Assembly (NCBI GenBank): GCA_017470605.1
Contig: JAFUYH010000013.1
Location: 62,001-126,000, forward strand
Source: Treponema sp.
GTDB taxonomy: Bacteria; Spirochaetota; Spirochaetia; Treponematales; Treponemataceae
DNA: 64,000 bases
Direction of reading: 5' to 3'
Under the pieces are notes generated by a model. The model had not been told where the DNA came from. It saw only the letters and a program-made list of their open reading frames with translations, and searched no databases. Both the position numbers and the translations under genes were made by a program. Within the stretch, counting starts at the first letter, position 1; the number at the start of each line of letters is the position of its first letter. This document shows positions 24,600 through 35,310 of this stretch, in pieces.

Positions 24600-26006
24600 T
24601 TATTTATTCTTTTTCTGCTCGCTAGGCTTGCTCTTGGCACCGGCAACAGCAGCGGCCATTTTTTCAAGAGCCTTTTCCTTGTCGTTTACCATCAAAATTG
24701 GCTGACCAGTAGCATCCAGAGTATCGCGCCAGAGTGAACCTTCAGGATCAACAGCGTTTCTGTGAGCTGTAACAGCCTTAATAGGCAGGTGAACGAACTT
24801 GTCGTGAACCAGACCGATTACACACTTTGTTTTACCAGCCATAGCAGCGTGAACAGCATTATTTCCAAGGCGTTCACAGTAAATAGAGTCGCTTGCAGTA
24901 GTTACAGAAGCACGAACCTGGTAAGAAGGGTCAATATATTTAAGGTTGATTTCAATATTCTTTGCCTTAAAATACTTTTCAATTTCAGCTTTAAGGAAGA
25001 TACCAATATCAGAAAGCTTTTTGTTTCCAGAAGCATCTGTAGCACCAGTAGCCTGAAGCAAATCCTGACCAGCACCTTCAGAAACTACAATTACAGCATG
25101 TCCGCGTTTAGCAAGACGGCGTTCAAGGCAAGCCAGGAAGCCGTTTTCGCCTTCCATTTCAAAAGGAACTTCAGGAATAAGACAGAAGTTTGTTTCGTGG
25201 CTGGAAAGAGCGGCAGCAGCGGCAATAAAACCAGCTTCGCGTCCCATCAATTTTACAAGACCAATACCGTTAATCTGGCTGGCAGCTTCCATGTGAACAG
25301 CGGCAACAGTTTCCTTAGCGCGCTGAACGGCAGTTTCAAATCCGAATGAACGGTCAATAAACATAAGGTCGTTATCTACAGTCTTTGGAACACCAACAAC
25401 GGCGCACTTAAGACCGCGTTTTTCTACTTCGCAAGCGATGTCATAAGAACCGCGCTGAGTTCCGTCACCACCAAGAATAAAGAGCATGTTAATTCCATCG
25501 CGTTCAATGCAGTCAACAATTTCTTCTACACGCTGTCCGCCACCACGGCTAGTTCCAAGGTAAGTACCACCAATCTTGTGAATTTCATCAATAAGGTAGC
25601 GGTCAAGTTCAAGAGGCTCGTATCCACTGTCTGGGAAGAATCCGCGGAAACCATACTGATATCCCTTAATTGTCTTTACGCCATATCTGGTGTTCAAGCA
25701 GCGTACAATAGCACGAATAACGTCGTTCAAACCAGGGCAGAGACCACCGCAAGTACAGATTCCAGCCTTTGCATGTTTCGGGTCAAAGTAAATCTTTTCG
25801 CGAGGGCCAGCTTTTTCCATCAGATTTGAAGAATCAAGCACAATAGGCTTTGTTTTATCATATACATTTACTTCAGAAATAACGTAAGAATCGTCACTTA
25901 CATAATTTGCAGTGTAATCACCATGTACGGTAGAAAGTTTGATTGGAGAAGGGATTGTACAAGGTCCCAGGTTATCAATAGTAAAGTCGAATTTTTCTTC
26001 AGACAT
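24600..26006 (-). CDS. 6-phosphofructokinase, long group
   Basis: A 468-residue cytoplasmic PFK of the long clade, with nucleotide and sugar sites [48 protein letters not shown] and [11 protein letters not shown]. It phosphorylates fructose 6-phosphate in glycolysis. The phosphoryl donor is debatable: treponemal members are often labelled PPi-dependent, but Gly follows Asp in GGDGTQ, where PPi enzymes usually have a second Asp (GGDD). This favours ATP, as in trypanosome and plant PFKs. GAGGTG precedes the ATG and a strong terminator follows. Confidence 0.9.
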   Translation of the reverse strand: MSEEKFDFTIDNLGPCTIPSPIKLSTVHGDYTANYVSDDSYVISEVNVYDKTKPIVLDSSNLMEKAGPREKIYFDPKHAKAGICTCGGLCPGLNDVIRAIVRCLNTRYGVKTIKGYQYGFRGFFPDSGYEPLELDRYLIDEIHKIGGTYLGTSRGGGQRVEEIVDCIERDGINMLFILGGDGTQRGSYDIACEVEKRGLKCAVVGVPKTVDNDLMFIDRSFGFETAVQRAKETVAAVHMEAASQINGIGLVKLMGREAGFIAAAAALSSHETNFCLIPEVPFEMEGENGFLACLERRLAKRGHAVIVVSEGAGQDLLQATGATDASGNKKLSDIGIFLKAEIEKYFKAKNIEINLKYIDPSYQVRASVTTASDSIYCERLGNNAVHAAMAGKTKCVIGLVHDKFVHLPIKAVTAHRNAVDPEGSLWRDTLDATGQPILMVNDKEKALEKMAAAVAGAKSKPSEQKKNK

Positions 26007-26093
26007 ATTTCACCTCAAAAAAACAGATATTATAGAATATATCGGATAAGACTTTTGTTCAATATATGTAAGAAGGATTTTTTCAGGAGGCTC

Positions 26094-26127
26094 CCGCCTG
26101 CATTCGCAGGCGGTCGGGCGTTTGCCC
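26094..26127. repeat. Two adjacent GC-rich hairpins
   Basis: CCGCCTGC-ATTC-GCAGGCGG (26094-26113) and GGGC-GTTT-GCCC (26116-26127) lie 11 bases past the stop of the minus-strand lipoprotein operon. No T-run follows on the minus strand. They resemble a repeat element more than a standard terminator. Confidence 0.6.
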
Positions 26128-26137
26128 TAGCCCTTTC

Positions 26138-28612
26138 CTAGAATTGAATTACACAGCAAACGTTATCATCACAATCACTAGCACCATGCGTATTTATTTC
26201 ATTATTTGCAGTTCCTACTATCCATACATCTGAATCATTTTGTCCCTGCAAAGAAGATGACCAATATTCCTGCTGAGCAAAATTAGTTCCATTTATAAGA
26301 TTTATTATAGGATTAATAGTATCAACATTTTTTAAGAATGCATGAAGTTCAGGAAGGCTTGGCAGATACCAGCCATTTTCAAAATCAGTGCCTACAAGGC
26401 CATTTGCAGCAGCATAATTGTTTACATATTCAAAAGCCGGATGCAAGGCAAGTATATCTTCCTCAGACATACCATTATAAGAATCACAGATAAGACCCCA
26501 GTTATCGCTTCCATCAAAATCGCCTGTAAAAGTTGCACTAGATACTACATTTTCTCCTGCTGCTGAAGGTGCTGCTTGCAAGCCTGCATCATAATCAGAT
26601 TTATACGCAGTACTTTCAGCCGTCCATCTAAGACGTTCTGTTGTATGAATCTTACCCAAAATACCCCTTGGTATTCCATTACTGTTATCAACATTATAAA
26701 CGACACCAACTGCCCAAGCCTTTTGCTTGTCTGTCAGCTCTAAATCTGCAGAATAAGCTGTAGCAGTACCATCCACAAAAACAATGTCGTAAAGTGCAGT
26801 AGGGCCAGCCTTATCTCCCAATGGCTTTGCAGAAAAATATCCAGGATTAGAAGTTGTATCAAAGCGCGCATAAGTTTTATCTATAACTTCAGAATCAAAG
26901 GTCGTCCCTTTACCACCGACAAGATTTATACAGCCGTTAAACATATCCGAATTATTTGTTGTAGATGAAGTCATATCAAAACCATAAGAAACATAAATTG
27001 TTTCAAGATTAGTGCAGCCATAAAACATAGATGCTGCATTTACACTATCATTTCTTAAAGTAAAAGAACTTATATCTACCTGAGTAAGTGATGAACAGTT
27101 TGTAAACATATTGGTAAAGGAAGCTGCTTTTGATGTATCAAAAGAACTTAGATTTACATCTGTAAGGCTTGTACAATCCGAAAACATTCCATGTATAGAT
27201 GTAGCAGAAGAAGTATTAAAATTAGATAAATCAACTGCCACAAGCTTTGAACAGTAGGCAAACAAATACATCATGTCTGTTACATTAGAGGTATTAAAGC
27301 TTGATACATTTACAGATGTTAAATTACTACAGCAATAGAACATTCCATAAATTGCTGTTGCCGCAGAAGTATCTACTCCACTAAAATCAACTGACACAAG
27401 CTTTGAACAATTCTTAAACATATAAGAACAGTCGCCGGATAAGGCTATATTTTCTGTTGATGGCACTACAAGGCTAAGACTCTTAGCGGTTGTATTTGTA
27501 ATTGCATAGGCAATTGTAGCAGAAGTCTCTGCCTTTCCTAAATCTGCCTGAGTGACGTTTGAAGTAAGAGAAACTGTTATATCTGCCGTTGAACTTGCAT
27601 TGGTAATGGCTGCAGTAAGTTTTGACAAAGAAGAATATGCAATATCTCCTATATAGGCATATGGAGCAACAAACCTTGCATACAAAATTTTATCACCTGT
27701 AGTTCCAGATGAAATTTCTGTAATAGCTTCACCTGTAAATGTTTCAGATTCATACCAGCCATCAAAAACAAGACCTGTTTTCTTCATTTCAGGTAATTCA
27801 ACAGCAGAGCCCTTACTTGTATAGGTTTCTGCACGAACAAATGTTGTATCTAGCAGACTGCCACCATTGTCTTCATAGGTTATTGAATAAACAGGATTCA
27901 AAGCCCAGTCTATTTTTGCAGTAGTTGTTAAGCCTGCTATTACACGAACCATACCCTTCCAGGTACTTAAAGTTTCACTATCATTATTTTTGAATACAAC
28001 TTCTATATCATAATCACCAGGTTCCAATTGCTCCGAAGAATTTGTTCTATCTCTTTCACAAATAAGAGCGTTTGAAACTACTGCTATATTCTGAGTAATA
28101 ATATTTGTTCCATCTTTTGAAAGAGTAAATTCTCCAAGAGCAGCAGAACCAGAAGTAATATTAAACATAAGATTAAATCCACCATAGCTTTCTGCTTCTG
28201 GTGAAAGCGTAAAGGAGAGTTCTATTGGATCTGTACCAAGTTCTATCTCCTTATTATTAATAGTTGCAGAATATTGTGCTTCATTTAATGAAGCCGACAG
28301 GGTAAAATCCCAAGTTCCAGTCTGAACCGCAAAAGGACAAGAGCCAAAAATGCCATCCCAATCATCAGCTTCTAAAAGTGTTCTTGTTTCCGAACCATTC
28401 CATGCACCAGATAATTCAAAATCTTTTAGCTTGCTTATGTTTAATTCTTCTGTAGTAGGAACAATGCTTCTTGTTGCAGATACTTTAGATGATATAGTTA
28501 TATAGGCAACATCATCCTTAACTGCAAGAGCTTCTGCACCATTATTACAAGAGAAAAGAAATATAGAAAAAATTGATATTAGAATTATGGAAATTGTTTT
28601 GATTTTATTCAT
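26138..28612 (-). CDS. BspA-type lipoprotein with DUF285 repeats
   Basis: An 824-residue surface lipoprotein candidate with a lipobox ending LFSC (Cys22). Residues about 35-240 form an N-terminal module shared with the next two genes (WDFTLSA, YGGFNLMF). Residues about 245-315 form a Listeria-Bacteroides repeat domain (TYEDNGGSLLD ... LVFDGWYESETFTG). Residues about 385-560 contain DUF285-type repeats of the pattern C-S-L-V-D-x-S-F-T-S. The C-terminal 200 residues (YDIVFVDGTATAYS ... GWYLPSLPELHAFL ... EYWSSS) resemble DUF1566. BspA-like proteins mediate adhesion to host proteins or other bacteria. It is last in a four-gene operon. Confidence 0.8.
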   Translation of the reverse strand: MNKIKTISIILISIFSIFLFSCNNGAEALAVKDDVAYITISSKVSATRSIVPTTEELNISKLKDFELSGAWNGSETRTLLEADDWDGIFGSCPFAVQTGTWDFTLSASLNEAQYSATINNKEIELGTDPIELSFTLSPEAESYGGFNLMFNITSGSAALGEFTLSKDGTNIITQNIAVVSNALICERDRTNSSEQLEPGDYDIEVVFKNNDSETLSTWKGMVRVIAGLTTTAKIDWALNPVYSITYEDNGGSLLDTTFVRAETYTSKGSAVELPEMKKTGLVFDGWYESETFTGEAITEISSGTTGDKILYARFVAPYAYIGDIAYSSLSKLTAAITNASSTADITVSLTSNVTQADLGKAETSATIAYAITNTTAKSLSLVVPSTENIALSGDCSYMFKNCSKLVSVDFSGVDTSAATAIYGMFYCCSNLTSVNVSSFNTSNVTDMMYLFAYCSKLVAVDLSNFNTSSATSIHGMFSDCTSLTDVNLSSFDTSKAASFTNMFTNCSSLTQVDISSFTLRNDSVNAASMFYGCTNLETIYVSYGFDMTSSTTNNSDMFNGCINLVGGKGTTFDSEVIDKTYARFDTTSNPGYFSAKPLGDKAGPTALYDIVFVDGTATAYSADLELTDKQKAWAVGVVYNVDNSNGIPRGILGKIHTTERLRWTAESTAYKSDYDAGLQAAPSAAGENVVSSATFTGDFDGSDNWGLICDSYNGMSEEDILALHPAFEYVNNYAAANGLVGTDFENGWYLPSLPELHAFLKNVDTINPIINLINGTNFAQQEYWSSSLQGQNDSDVWIVGTANNEINTHGASDCDDNVCCVIQF

Positions 28613-28613
28613 T

Positions 28614-30902
28614 TTAGTCTCCTGTATAACCGAAGTTCCATGTTACATCAGATGAAGTTATAACAGTATCACTTATTGTGATATCAGCTTTTTGGTCTGA
28701 TGTACCTCTATAATTAACAGTTTTTAAATTATTACAATAAGCAAATGCATTGTTACCAATTGTTGTAACTGAAGATGGAAGAACAATTGATTCAAGAGAA
28801 GTACAAGCATAAAAGGCCTCGCTTTCTAATTCAGTTATACCCTCAGGTATTGTAACACTGGTAAGACCACATGAAGAAAATACACTCTTCAAAACTGTTA
28901 AACCCGTAGAAATAGAAAGTGTAGTCAAGCTATGACATCCATAGAAGGCATCACGCCCTAAACTTGTAACACTATTTGGCATATTCATAGCCTCAAGATT
29001 TCTACAACAATCAAAAGCCGTAGATCCGATTGTTTGCAGGTTTGTGCTAGATTCAAAATTAACTTCTGTCAAACTTGCACTACTAAATGCATAGTCACAG
29101 ATTTCTGTAACAGAAGCTGGAATAGTAAATGAAGCTTCTTTTTTATTACAGCACAAAACAATCTTAGACATATCAGCACTGTACAAAAGATTGTCACTTC
29201 CAAGGACAAAGGCTGTGTTTCCAGCTGCTAAAGTTACATTTGTAAGTGAACCGCATCTGTAGAATGCAGAACCTGTAATTGAAGTTACAGTTGATGGAAT
29301 AGTTAACTCTGCAAGATTTTCACACAATCTAAAGGTTTGACTAGAAATTTCTGTAATGCCTTCCGGCAGTTTTACAGCATAAAGTGCATTACAATCCATA
29401 AATGTAGAATAAGGTAACTCTGTAAGGCCTGTAAGATTAGACATATCTATAGAAACCTTTACAGAACTGCTCTTTGCTTTTACTGCAGAAGCCAGGCTTT
29501 CGATATCTGTTAAAGGTACCGATGTTGTATAGAATACAACAGAGAAATCTCCTGAAGCAGCTTCAACTGCAGAAATAAGCTCTGTTATATTAGCGCAGCC
29601 CCTTCCAGCGGCTACAGCATAGGATGCTAATATATGCTGACCAGTCCAGGAATAGTTTTTTGTTTCGCCGCCTTCATTTTTTGATGCAATTAAACTGATA
29701 TCATATATACCTGCAGGCCAGATAGAAGCATTAATAGTAAGAGGATTTGTAGTTGAGCTTTGCGCAGTACCATCTACCGACCAGACAAAGCTATAATCGC
29801 TGCCCAGTACATCACCAGAAAGCGCGTCTTTTGCTGTAAGGGTTAATGAACCAGCTGAACCGGAAATATCTACTGTAATGTTACTTAAATCCCCTTCCAA
29901 ATCAACTGATATATCAACTTCCTGGGTTTCAACTTCCCATTTAGCAAACAAAGAAATATTTCCTTTGTTTGCCCCGGTAATTACTGTAATTGGTGCACCG
30001 GTAAAATCTGAAGTAGTATACCAACCGTCAAATACATAATGATCTTTAGTTGGTTCAGGTAAGGTTATTGCTTCAGAGAAAACTGAATAGCTTTCCGGCA
30101 CAACAGTACCGGCAGGCAATTCGCCTTCATTCAACTCCAGAGTAATTGAATAAAGCTGATTTATAGAAATTCTCTGCTCCAGACTGCTTACAAAACCTGC
30201 AGCAACATTTATTAAGGCAGAATATCTGGTAAGAATAATTGTTTTTGCACTGTCACCATAAAAGACAATCTTAAGCCTGTAAGTTCCTGCTGCAACCTGC
30301 TGTGAAGCATCTGTAATATCCTTAAAAAATCTTACAGACATATCAGAACCACTTGCTTCTGGACTAAGCACAAGGGGGCCTTGAACAAGAGAACCGTCTA
30401 ACTGATAGAGATTTGCTTCTACATAAGCTGCATTTCCAGAATATTTTAGCGTTACATCTATACCACCATAAGTGACGGTAGATTCTGGGGCTAATTCAAA
30501 AGAAAGAGTTTCATCATCTCCGCTGTTAAAGGCTTTGCTTGCAGTGCCAGAAAAAGTACAGCCGTTCATTTGGGCAGAAAGGGTAAAGTTCCAGGAGTCA
30601 GGTTGAATAGTCAGCTGCGCTTCCTTCATATCAGAATAGCTGTCCCAGCTTTGCAGGGGCTCTTCTGTTCCTCCATCCAAACTTCCTCTTAATACAATAT
30701 TAGAAAGCCCTTCTTCATCTACTAAAGGAAGAACAGATCTTGAAAGTTTGCCTGCTCCAATAGAGTTTATAGAAAGAGAGATTTTTGCTTTTCCATTGGC
30801 TGCCTTACTTTTTTCAGAAAATATATTGCTGCAGGCAGTAGTCACAAAAGAAAGGATTAAAAAAGAGGCAAAAAGTGATTTATAAAAAATATTCTTTTTC
30901 AT
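28614..30902 (-). CDS. BspA/TpLRR-family leucine-rich-repeat lipoprotein
   Basis: A 762-residue protein with a signal sequence and lipobox ending TTAC (Cys24). The shared N-terminal module (WNFTLSAQMNG, YGGIDVTLKYSG) is followed by a Listeria-Bacteroides repeat (HYVFDGWYTTSDFTGAPI), a PKD-like stretch (YSFVWSVDGTAQSSTTNP ... YDISLIASKN) and about ten LRR_5 repeats of the form LTELTIPSTVTSITGSAFYRCGSL. This repeat type was first noted in T. pallidum TpLRR and Tannerella BspA, which bind fibronectin and fibrinogen. One base separates its stop from the downstream gene's start, so the two are translationally linked. Confidence 0.85.
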   Translation of the reverse strand: MKKNIFYKSLFASFLILSFVTTACSNIFSEKSKAANGKAKISLSINSIGAGKLSRSVLPLVDEEGLSNIVLRGSLDGGTEEPLQSWDSYSDMKEAQLTIQPDSWNFTLSAQMNGCTFSGTASKAFNSGDDETLSFELAPESTVTYGGIDVTLKYSGNAAYVEANLYQLDGSLVQGPLVLSPEASGSDMSVRFFKDITDASQQVAAGTYRLKIVFYGDSAKTIILTRYSALINVAAGFVSSLEQRISINQLYSITLELNEGELPAGTVVPESYSVFSEAITLPEPTKDHYVFDGWYTTSDFTGAPITVITGANKGNISLFAKWEVETQEVDISVDLEGDLSNITVDISGSAGSLTLTAKDALSGDVLGSDYSFVWSVDGTAQSSTTNPLTINASIWPAGIYDISLIASKNEGGETKNYSWTGQHILASYAVAAGRGCANITELISAVEAASGDFSVVFYTTSVPLTDIESLASAVKAKSSSVKVSIDMSNLTGLTELPYSTFMDCNALYAVKLPEGITEISSQTFRLCENLAELTIPSTVTSITGSAFYRCGSLTNVTLAAGNTAFVLGSDNLLYSADMSKIVLCCNKKEASFTIPASVTEICDYAFSSASLTEVNFESSTNLQTIGSTAFDCCRNLEAMNMPNSVTSLGRDAFYGCHSLTTLSISTGLTVLKSVFSSCGLTSVTIPEGITELESEAFYACTSLESIVLPSSVTTIGNNAFAYCNNLKTVNYRGTSDQKADITISDTVITSSDVTWNFGYTGD

Positions 30903-30920
30903 ATTAAAAATCCTCTATTT

Positions 30921-33900
30921 TTATGATTTTTCATACTGGCCATACCAGGAATAATGATTTCCTGCTGAATCCTCTACTTCAAGGCCAATTTCATGAATAC
31001 CAGGAGAAAGAGCTGCAATATCTATAGAATAGCCAGGAGAGTCTGACATTTGCATTCCATCAAAGGTCCAGCTGTATGAAACATAAGAAGTTGTTCCAGT
31101 AGAGTACTCTACTGAACCAGGTATTCTTGTATCATCTGCAATAACTTCTATATCACCTTCTGCAAAAACTTGTGTAAAGGAAATATCTAAACTAGCACTT
31201 GCAGGGCTTTGTATAAGCTTTCCGCTAGAATCAAAAGCCCATTCTGTAGTAACCGTATCAGGGGCAGTTCCACTTACCTGAGGGGTAACTTCAAAGCACT
31301 GAACCTCGGCAGCAAGATTTGCAGTAGAGCCTGTTGCCAGAGAAATGTACTGAACCCCTTCTGCATAAAAGCCTGGAGTAAGCATTGCTTCAAAAGAACC
31401 GTCCAAAGAATCAGAAATCTGAATAGAAGCATGATATGTAGCAGATGAGCCAGCAAGGAAAATATCATTACCGCCAGAAATGTAAGGAATTTCAAAGCTA
31501 CCACCAAGAGTCAAAACTTTAGAAGACGGTAAATAGATGGCGCCACCACTTACAGAAGCATCGTTATCACGGATTGTACCGCCTGTAATTTCAAAAGAGT
31601 TACTACTATAAATAGCTCCACCAAAACGGCTTGTAGCATTATAGGCAATTGTACCGGAAGCAATTTGCACAGAGTTAGCAGAAGAAATCGCTCCACCGCC
31701 ATTTGTTTGCGAAGTAAGAGTGTCTGCGTAATTCTGATAAATGCCTCCAGTAAGCTCTGACTTTACAGGAGTAGTTCCATCGGAATCTGGCTTATAACCA
31801 ATATAGAGTTTTCCTATATTATCAGTTGTACTTGCATTATAGATTCCGCCACCTTCGCGGGCATAGTTTCCATAATCACTTGATGTAGCGACACTTGTTG
31901 CATCTTTATTACCAATTACAGCCGAACCATACATAAACATATAGCCTGCATTATAAACACCGCCACCATATCCATGCGAAGAAGAGGAAGCAGTATTTGT
32001 ACAATTTACGATGTTTTGATTTATAATTCCGCCAGACATTATAAATTTTGAAGAAGACTTTGCATTGCTAAGGCCACCACCAGCAACATCACTTGAAGAT
32101 TCACACTTATTATTTATAATGCTACCCCCAGTCATTTCAAAGGTAGCTCCCATTTCATTATAAACACCACCACCATCAGAGTTTGCATTCCAGGCAATAG
32201 TTCCGCTGTCAAAATAAACAAAGCTGTTATAGGAATTATAGATTCCACCTCCGCCGTTTTTATAAATACCACCGGTAAGAGCTTCCTTTACAGGAGTTAC
32301 ACCGTCGCTATCATAGTCGCTGTAACCAAGGTAAAGCTTTGCAACTATTGTAGAGGTCGAAGAATTGCTTCCGTTGTAAATTCCTCCGCCAGAAGTAGCA
32401 TAATTTGCATTAGTTCCATCAGTAACTAAACTAGTACCAGAATCATCTTTGGCATAATCACTTGCAGAAGCATCTCCAATTACAGCATCGCCATACAAAA
32501 ACAAGGTGCCTTCATTACGAACTGCTCCCAGCCCACTCTGATAATAGTTCTTAATAACACGAACACCATCACCAAGCTTCACCGTTGAACCTTGGGTAAT
32601 CTTAAGGGCAGAACCATCAGCCGCAGCCCCTCGCATAAGCTTAAGGTTTGTGAGTGTAACAGGAACTTCAGTATTAATAATCAGAACATTGCCGTTAGTA
32701 GAACCATTTGTAGTTGCCGTTATTCCCCTGTCTAAAGCATCCTGAGGTTCACCACTTCCATCCGGGCCATTCTTACCAGTAATCAAAATAGACTTAGCAT
32801 AATCAGCAGTAACTGTAGCCGGAATTATTTGAGAAGTGTCTACAGTAAGAGTTCCGTCTATATAAATAACCCACTCTGTATCAGGAGTTCCAAAACTTTC
32901 TATAAATGTAGAGACTCCATTAACACTTTTTACAGGATTTGCATCTGAACCATCCCCTGTATCATCATCACCAGAAGCAGAAACATAAATAGAAGTACTC
33001 TGATATTTAGCAACAAAAGCCTTATTGCCAATTGTACCCTTTGTAATTTCGCTAGTTTTATCTGAACTTAAGCTGCCGCCTACTTCTTCGTACCAGCCAA
33101 GGAAGAGATAGCCTGTTTTCTTAGCTACAGGAAGATCAAAGAAACTGTTGGCTGAATATTTGCTTGTTTCAAAACCTTCAGCAAGTTCACCACCATCATA
33201 ATCATAAGTAATTGTGTAAAGTTCATTAAAATCAAGAGCAATATTGGCAGTAGTCATTACACCAGACTGAATGGCAATATAGTTTTCCCAATTATTCAAT
33301 AGAATTGTTTTATCTTCATCTGCATAAAACTTTACAGAAAGCAGATAAGTTCCACTTTCCAGTCTTTTTGCAGAATCTGTAATGCTTCTGGATAAGACAA
33401 TTTTATTTGCCTGCACAGTCTGTGTTTTTTCTTCTATGATTGTACCATCTTTTTTTTGCAAAATGGCTTCTGCCTGACTAACGCTAGAGCCGGCAAGATC
33501 AAAAGTAATTGAATAACCACCATAGTTTTCGCTGGCATTAAGGACAAAGCTGATTATATTTTCTTCGCCTTCTTTAATTATTATAACCTGCGAGCCTTTG
33601 AATACTATTCCGTTAAAGCTTCCAGAAAGTGTAAATTCCCACTTACCTGCAGAAAGTTCAATTTTAGAAGCTGAAAGTTCATCTACTGACGGTACATTTT
33701 CCATGAAGGAAAATTGTTCACCAGTAGTAACAAAAACCCCAGACAAATAAAAGTCCGAAAACAAAGGAAGAACATCTCCTATAGGCATACTTGCAGGATT
33801 AACAGTACGGGCTGCCTTTATTCTTTCAACATTTACAGACAAATAAGTTTTTTTTGCTGCGTTCTTATCTTTTACAGAGGAATTAAACAAGTTTGCACAA

Positions 33901-33971
33901 GAAGAAAGCAGAAAGAAATAAGCAAGTAAAAGAATTAAACAAAAATGCTTTATAGTATTATTCTTTTTCAT
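30921..33971 (-). CDS. Surface lipoprotein with parallel beta-helix repeats
   Basis: With the start at 33971 (GGGGG just upstream) the protein has 1016 residues; an in-frame ATG at 34019 would run into the preceding gene. A lipobox ends LSSC. The shared N-terminal module (WEFTLSGSFNGIVFKG, YGGYSITFDLAG) and a Listeria-Bacteroides repeat (KKTGYLFLGWYEE) come first. A long beta-helix region follows with repeats such as GGGIYN, GGGVYNEMGATFEMTGGSI and GGAIYSSNSFEITGGTI, similar to polymorphic membrane protein and adhesin repeats. The C-terminal 80 residues look PKD-like (YVSYSWTFDGMQM). It is probably a surface adhesin or glycan-contact protein. Confidence 0.78.
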   Translation of the reverse strand: MKKNNTIKHFCLILLLAYFFLLSSCANLFNSSVKDKNAAKKTYLSVNVERIKAARTVNPASMPIGDVLPLFSDFYLSGVFVTTGEQFSFMENVPSVDELSASKIELSAGKWEFTLSGSFNGIVFKGSQVIIIKEGEENIISFVLNASENYGGYSITFDLAGSSVSQAEAILQKKDGTIIEEKTQTVQANKIVLSRSITDSAKRLESGTYLLSVKFYADEDKTILLNNWENYIAIQSGVMTTANIALDFNELYTITYDYDGGELAEGFETSKYSANSFFDLPVAKKTGYLFLGWYEEVGGSLSSDKTSEITKGTIGNKAFVAKYQSTSIYVSASGDDDTGDGSDANPVKSVNGVSTFIESFGTPDTEWVIYIDGTLTVDTSQIIPATVTADYAKSILITGKNGPDGSGEPQDALDRGITATTNGSTNGNVLIINTEVPVTLTNLKLMRGAAADGSALKITQGSTVKLGDGVRVIKNYYQSGLGAVRNEGTLFLYGDAVIGDASASDYAKDDSGTSLVTDGTNANYATSGGGIYNGSNSSTSTIVAKLYLGYSDYDSDGVTPVKEALTGGIYKNGGGGIYNSYNSFVYFDSGTIAWNANSDGGGVYNEMGATFEMTGGSIINNKCESSSDVAGGGLSNAKSSSKFIMSGGIINQNIVNCTNTASSSSHGYGGGVYNAGYMFMYGSAVIGNKDATSVATSSDYGNYAREGGGIYNASTTDNIGKLYIGYKPDSDGTTPVKSELTGGIYQNYADTLTSQTNGGGAISSANSVQIASGTIAYNATSRFGGAIYSSNSFEITGGTIRDNDASVSGGAIYLPSSKVLTLGGSFEIPYISGGNDIFLAGSSATYHASIQISDSLDGSFEAMLTPGFYAEGVQYISLATGSTANLAAEVQCFEVTPQVSGTAPDTVTTEWAFDSSGKLIQSPASASLDISFTQVFAEGDIEVIADDTRIPGSVEYSTGTTSYVSYSWTFDGMQMSDSPGYSIDIAALSPGIHEIGLEVEDSAGNHYSWYGQYEKS

Positions 33972-33981
33972 TCTTGCCCCC

Positions 33982-35253
33982 TTAGTTCTTTTTAATCTGA
34001 GCAGAATAAGAATAGTCATCTGCTAAAAGTGAAATATCGTAAATAACACCTGTAGACAGACCAGACATCATTACTTTCAGTACATTGTCTTCTGCAACTA
34101 CATCGGTTATTGTTGTATCTACAACTTCACCATTAAATTTCCAGGTGTATGAAGTACAAGAATCATCTGCAGTAAAGATAATTACAGATGTTGCTTCACC
34201 ACTTATAGTTCCGCTTCCTGTAAATTCAGTATCGTCAACTGTAACTTCTACAGAAATATCAGAAACTTCATCCTGAACAATTGTAAAGGAGATTGAAGCA
34301 GACTCTTTTGGTTCTTCTGGTTCTTCTGGTTCTGTCCATAGAGCAATCAGGAATATATCTTCATCACCCATTGTAAGAGTATTTTCTTCTTCTTGAGTAT
34401 GAATAACTTCGTCTTCTGTATACCAGCCAATAAAGCTGGAATTTTCGTGACCTTCAATTTCTACTATAATATCAAACTTAAGCTTTACTTCGGTACCATA
34501 GCGGTAAGACTCTTCAAGAAGAATTACAGGTTCTACGTCTTCATCTGAAGAATCAAGTGTAACTTCTACAGGCTCTACATAGTAAAGCTTGTGAATATTA
34601 CGGTCATAATAAACCTTAACGACAGTAGAACCATCAGCCTTAATTTCCTGCTGGGTAATTTCTTTTGCAGTAAAACCTTCCAGGCTAGAAGCAGACACTT
34701 CTGTTTCTTTACCTGCAATTCCGTTTAAGGCTTCGCTTTTATCTAAGCTGTATTGGTCATCATCAATATTTTGCAAATAATATTCTACAGTAAAGGCAAC
34801 CTCTTGAGGCTCTGCTTCGTTACTTATTTTTTTAAGGATAAGCTCCATTTGATTTGAACCGACTTTTAAAATCATTGGCTCGCTTTTTCCAGAATACAGC
34901 TCTATCCGCTTTTCTGTACCATCTTCAAGCGTTTCAACATAATAAACAGAGCCTGATGCATAAACTTCAAAACCTGGGGTTAAATCTGAAAAAGTAATTT
35001 TTGAATCTGCTTTAAAAGGAATGGTACCTTCTGCCTCATAATCCCCATAAACAGAAATATCAATAAAAATATTATCGGTGGATTGTTCAACAGCCTCAGA
35101 CTCCTCTACGGCATCGCGATAAGCTTTAATAGTTGAAGCTGTTTCTTTGTCAATTGAGAATGTTAGATAAGAAGAATTTGTTACTGAGTTAATAAACGAG
35201 CAAGATGAAAAAATACAAAGAAAAACAAGCAGAACAAAGAAACTCTTTTTCAT
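33982..35253 (-). CDS. Surface lipoprotein with InlB/MucBP-like repeats
   Basis: A 423-residue protein, first gene of the lipoprotein operon. A signal sequence ends FSSCS. An Ig-like or fimbrial-type N-terminal region precedes a MucBP-like stretch (FTVEYYLQNIDDDQYSLDKSE ... TVVKVYYDRNIHKLYYV) and an incomplete Listeria-Bacteroides repeat (SFIGWYTEDEVIHTQ). The C-terminal 100 residues are acidic and PKD-like (YTWKFNGEVVDTTI, IYDISLLADDYSYS). It lacks the WxFTLS module of the three downstream proteins. Function is inferred as surface binding only. Confidence 0.7.
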   Translation of the reverse strand: MKKSFFVLLVFLCIFSSCSFINSVTNSSYLTFSIDKETASTIKAYRDAVEESEAVEQSTDNIFIDISVYGDYEAEGTIPFKADSKITFSDLTPGFEVYASGSVYYVETLEDGTEKRIELYSGKSEPMILKVGSNQMELILKKISNEAEPQEVAFTVEYYLQNIDDDQYSLDKSEALNGIAGKETEVSASSLEGFTAKEITQQEIKADGSTVVKVYYDRNIHKLYYVEPVEVTLDSSDEDVEPVILLEESYRYGTEVKLKFDIIVEIEGHENSSFIGWYTEDEVIHTQEEENTLTMGDEDIFLIALWTEPEEPEEPKESASISFTIVQDEVSDISVEVTVDDTEFTGSGTISGEATSVIIFTADDSCTSYTWKFNGEVVDTTITDVVAEDNVLKVMMSGLSTGVIYDISLLADDYSYSAQIKKN

Positions 35254-35310
35254 AGTCTCCTCCGTCAGTTTTTTTGTAACACAATTATAACAGATAAAAG
35301 TAATATATGT

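Noticed and set aside
31500..32500. Possible CRISPR array from repeated short motifs
   Set aside because: The repeats are degenerate codons for GGGIYN-type beta-helix units within one long reading frame, with no regular spacers and no cas genes.
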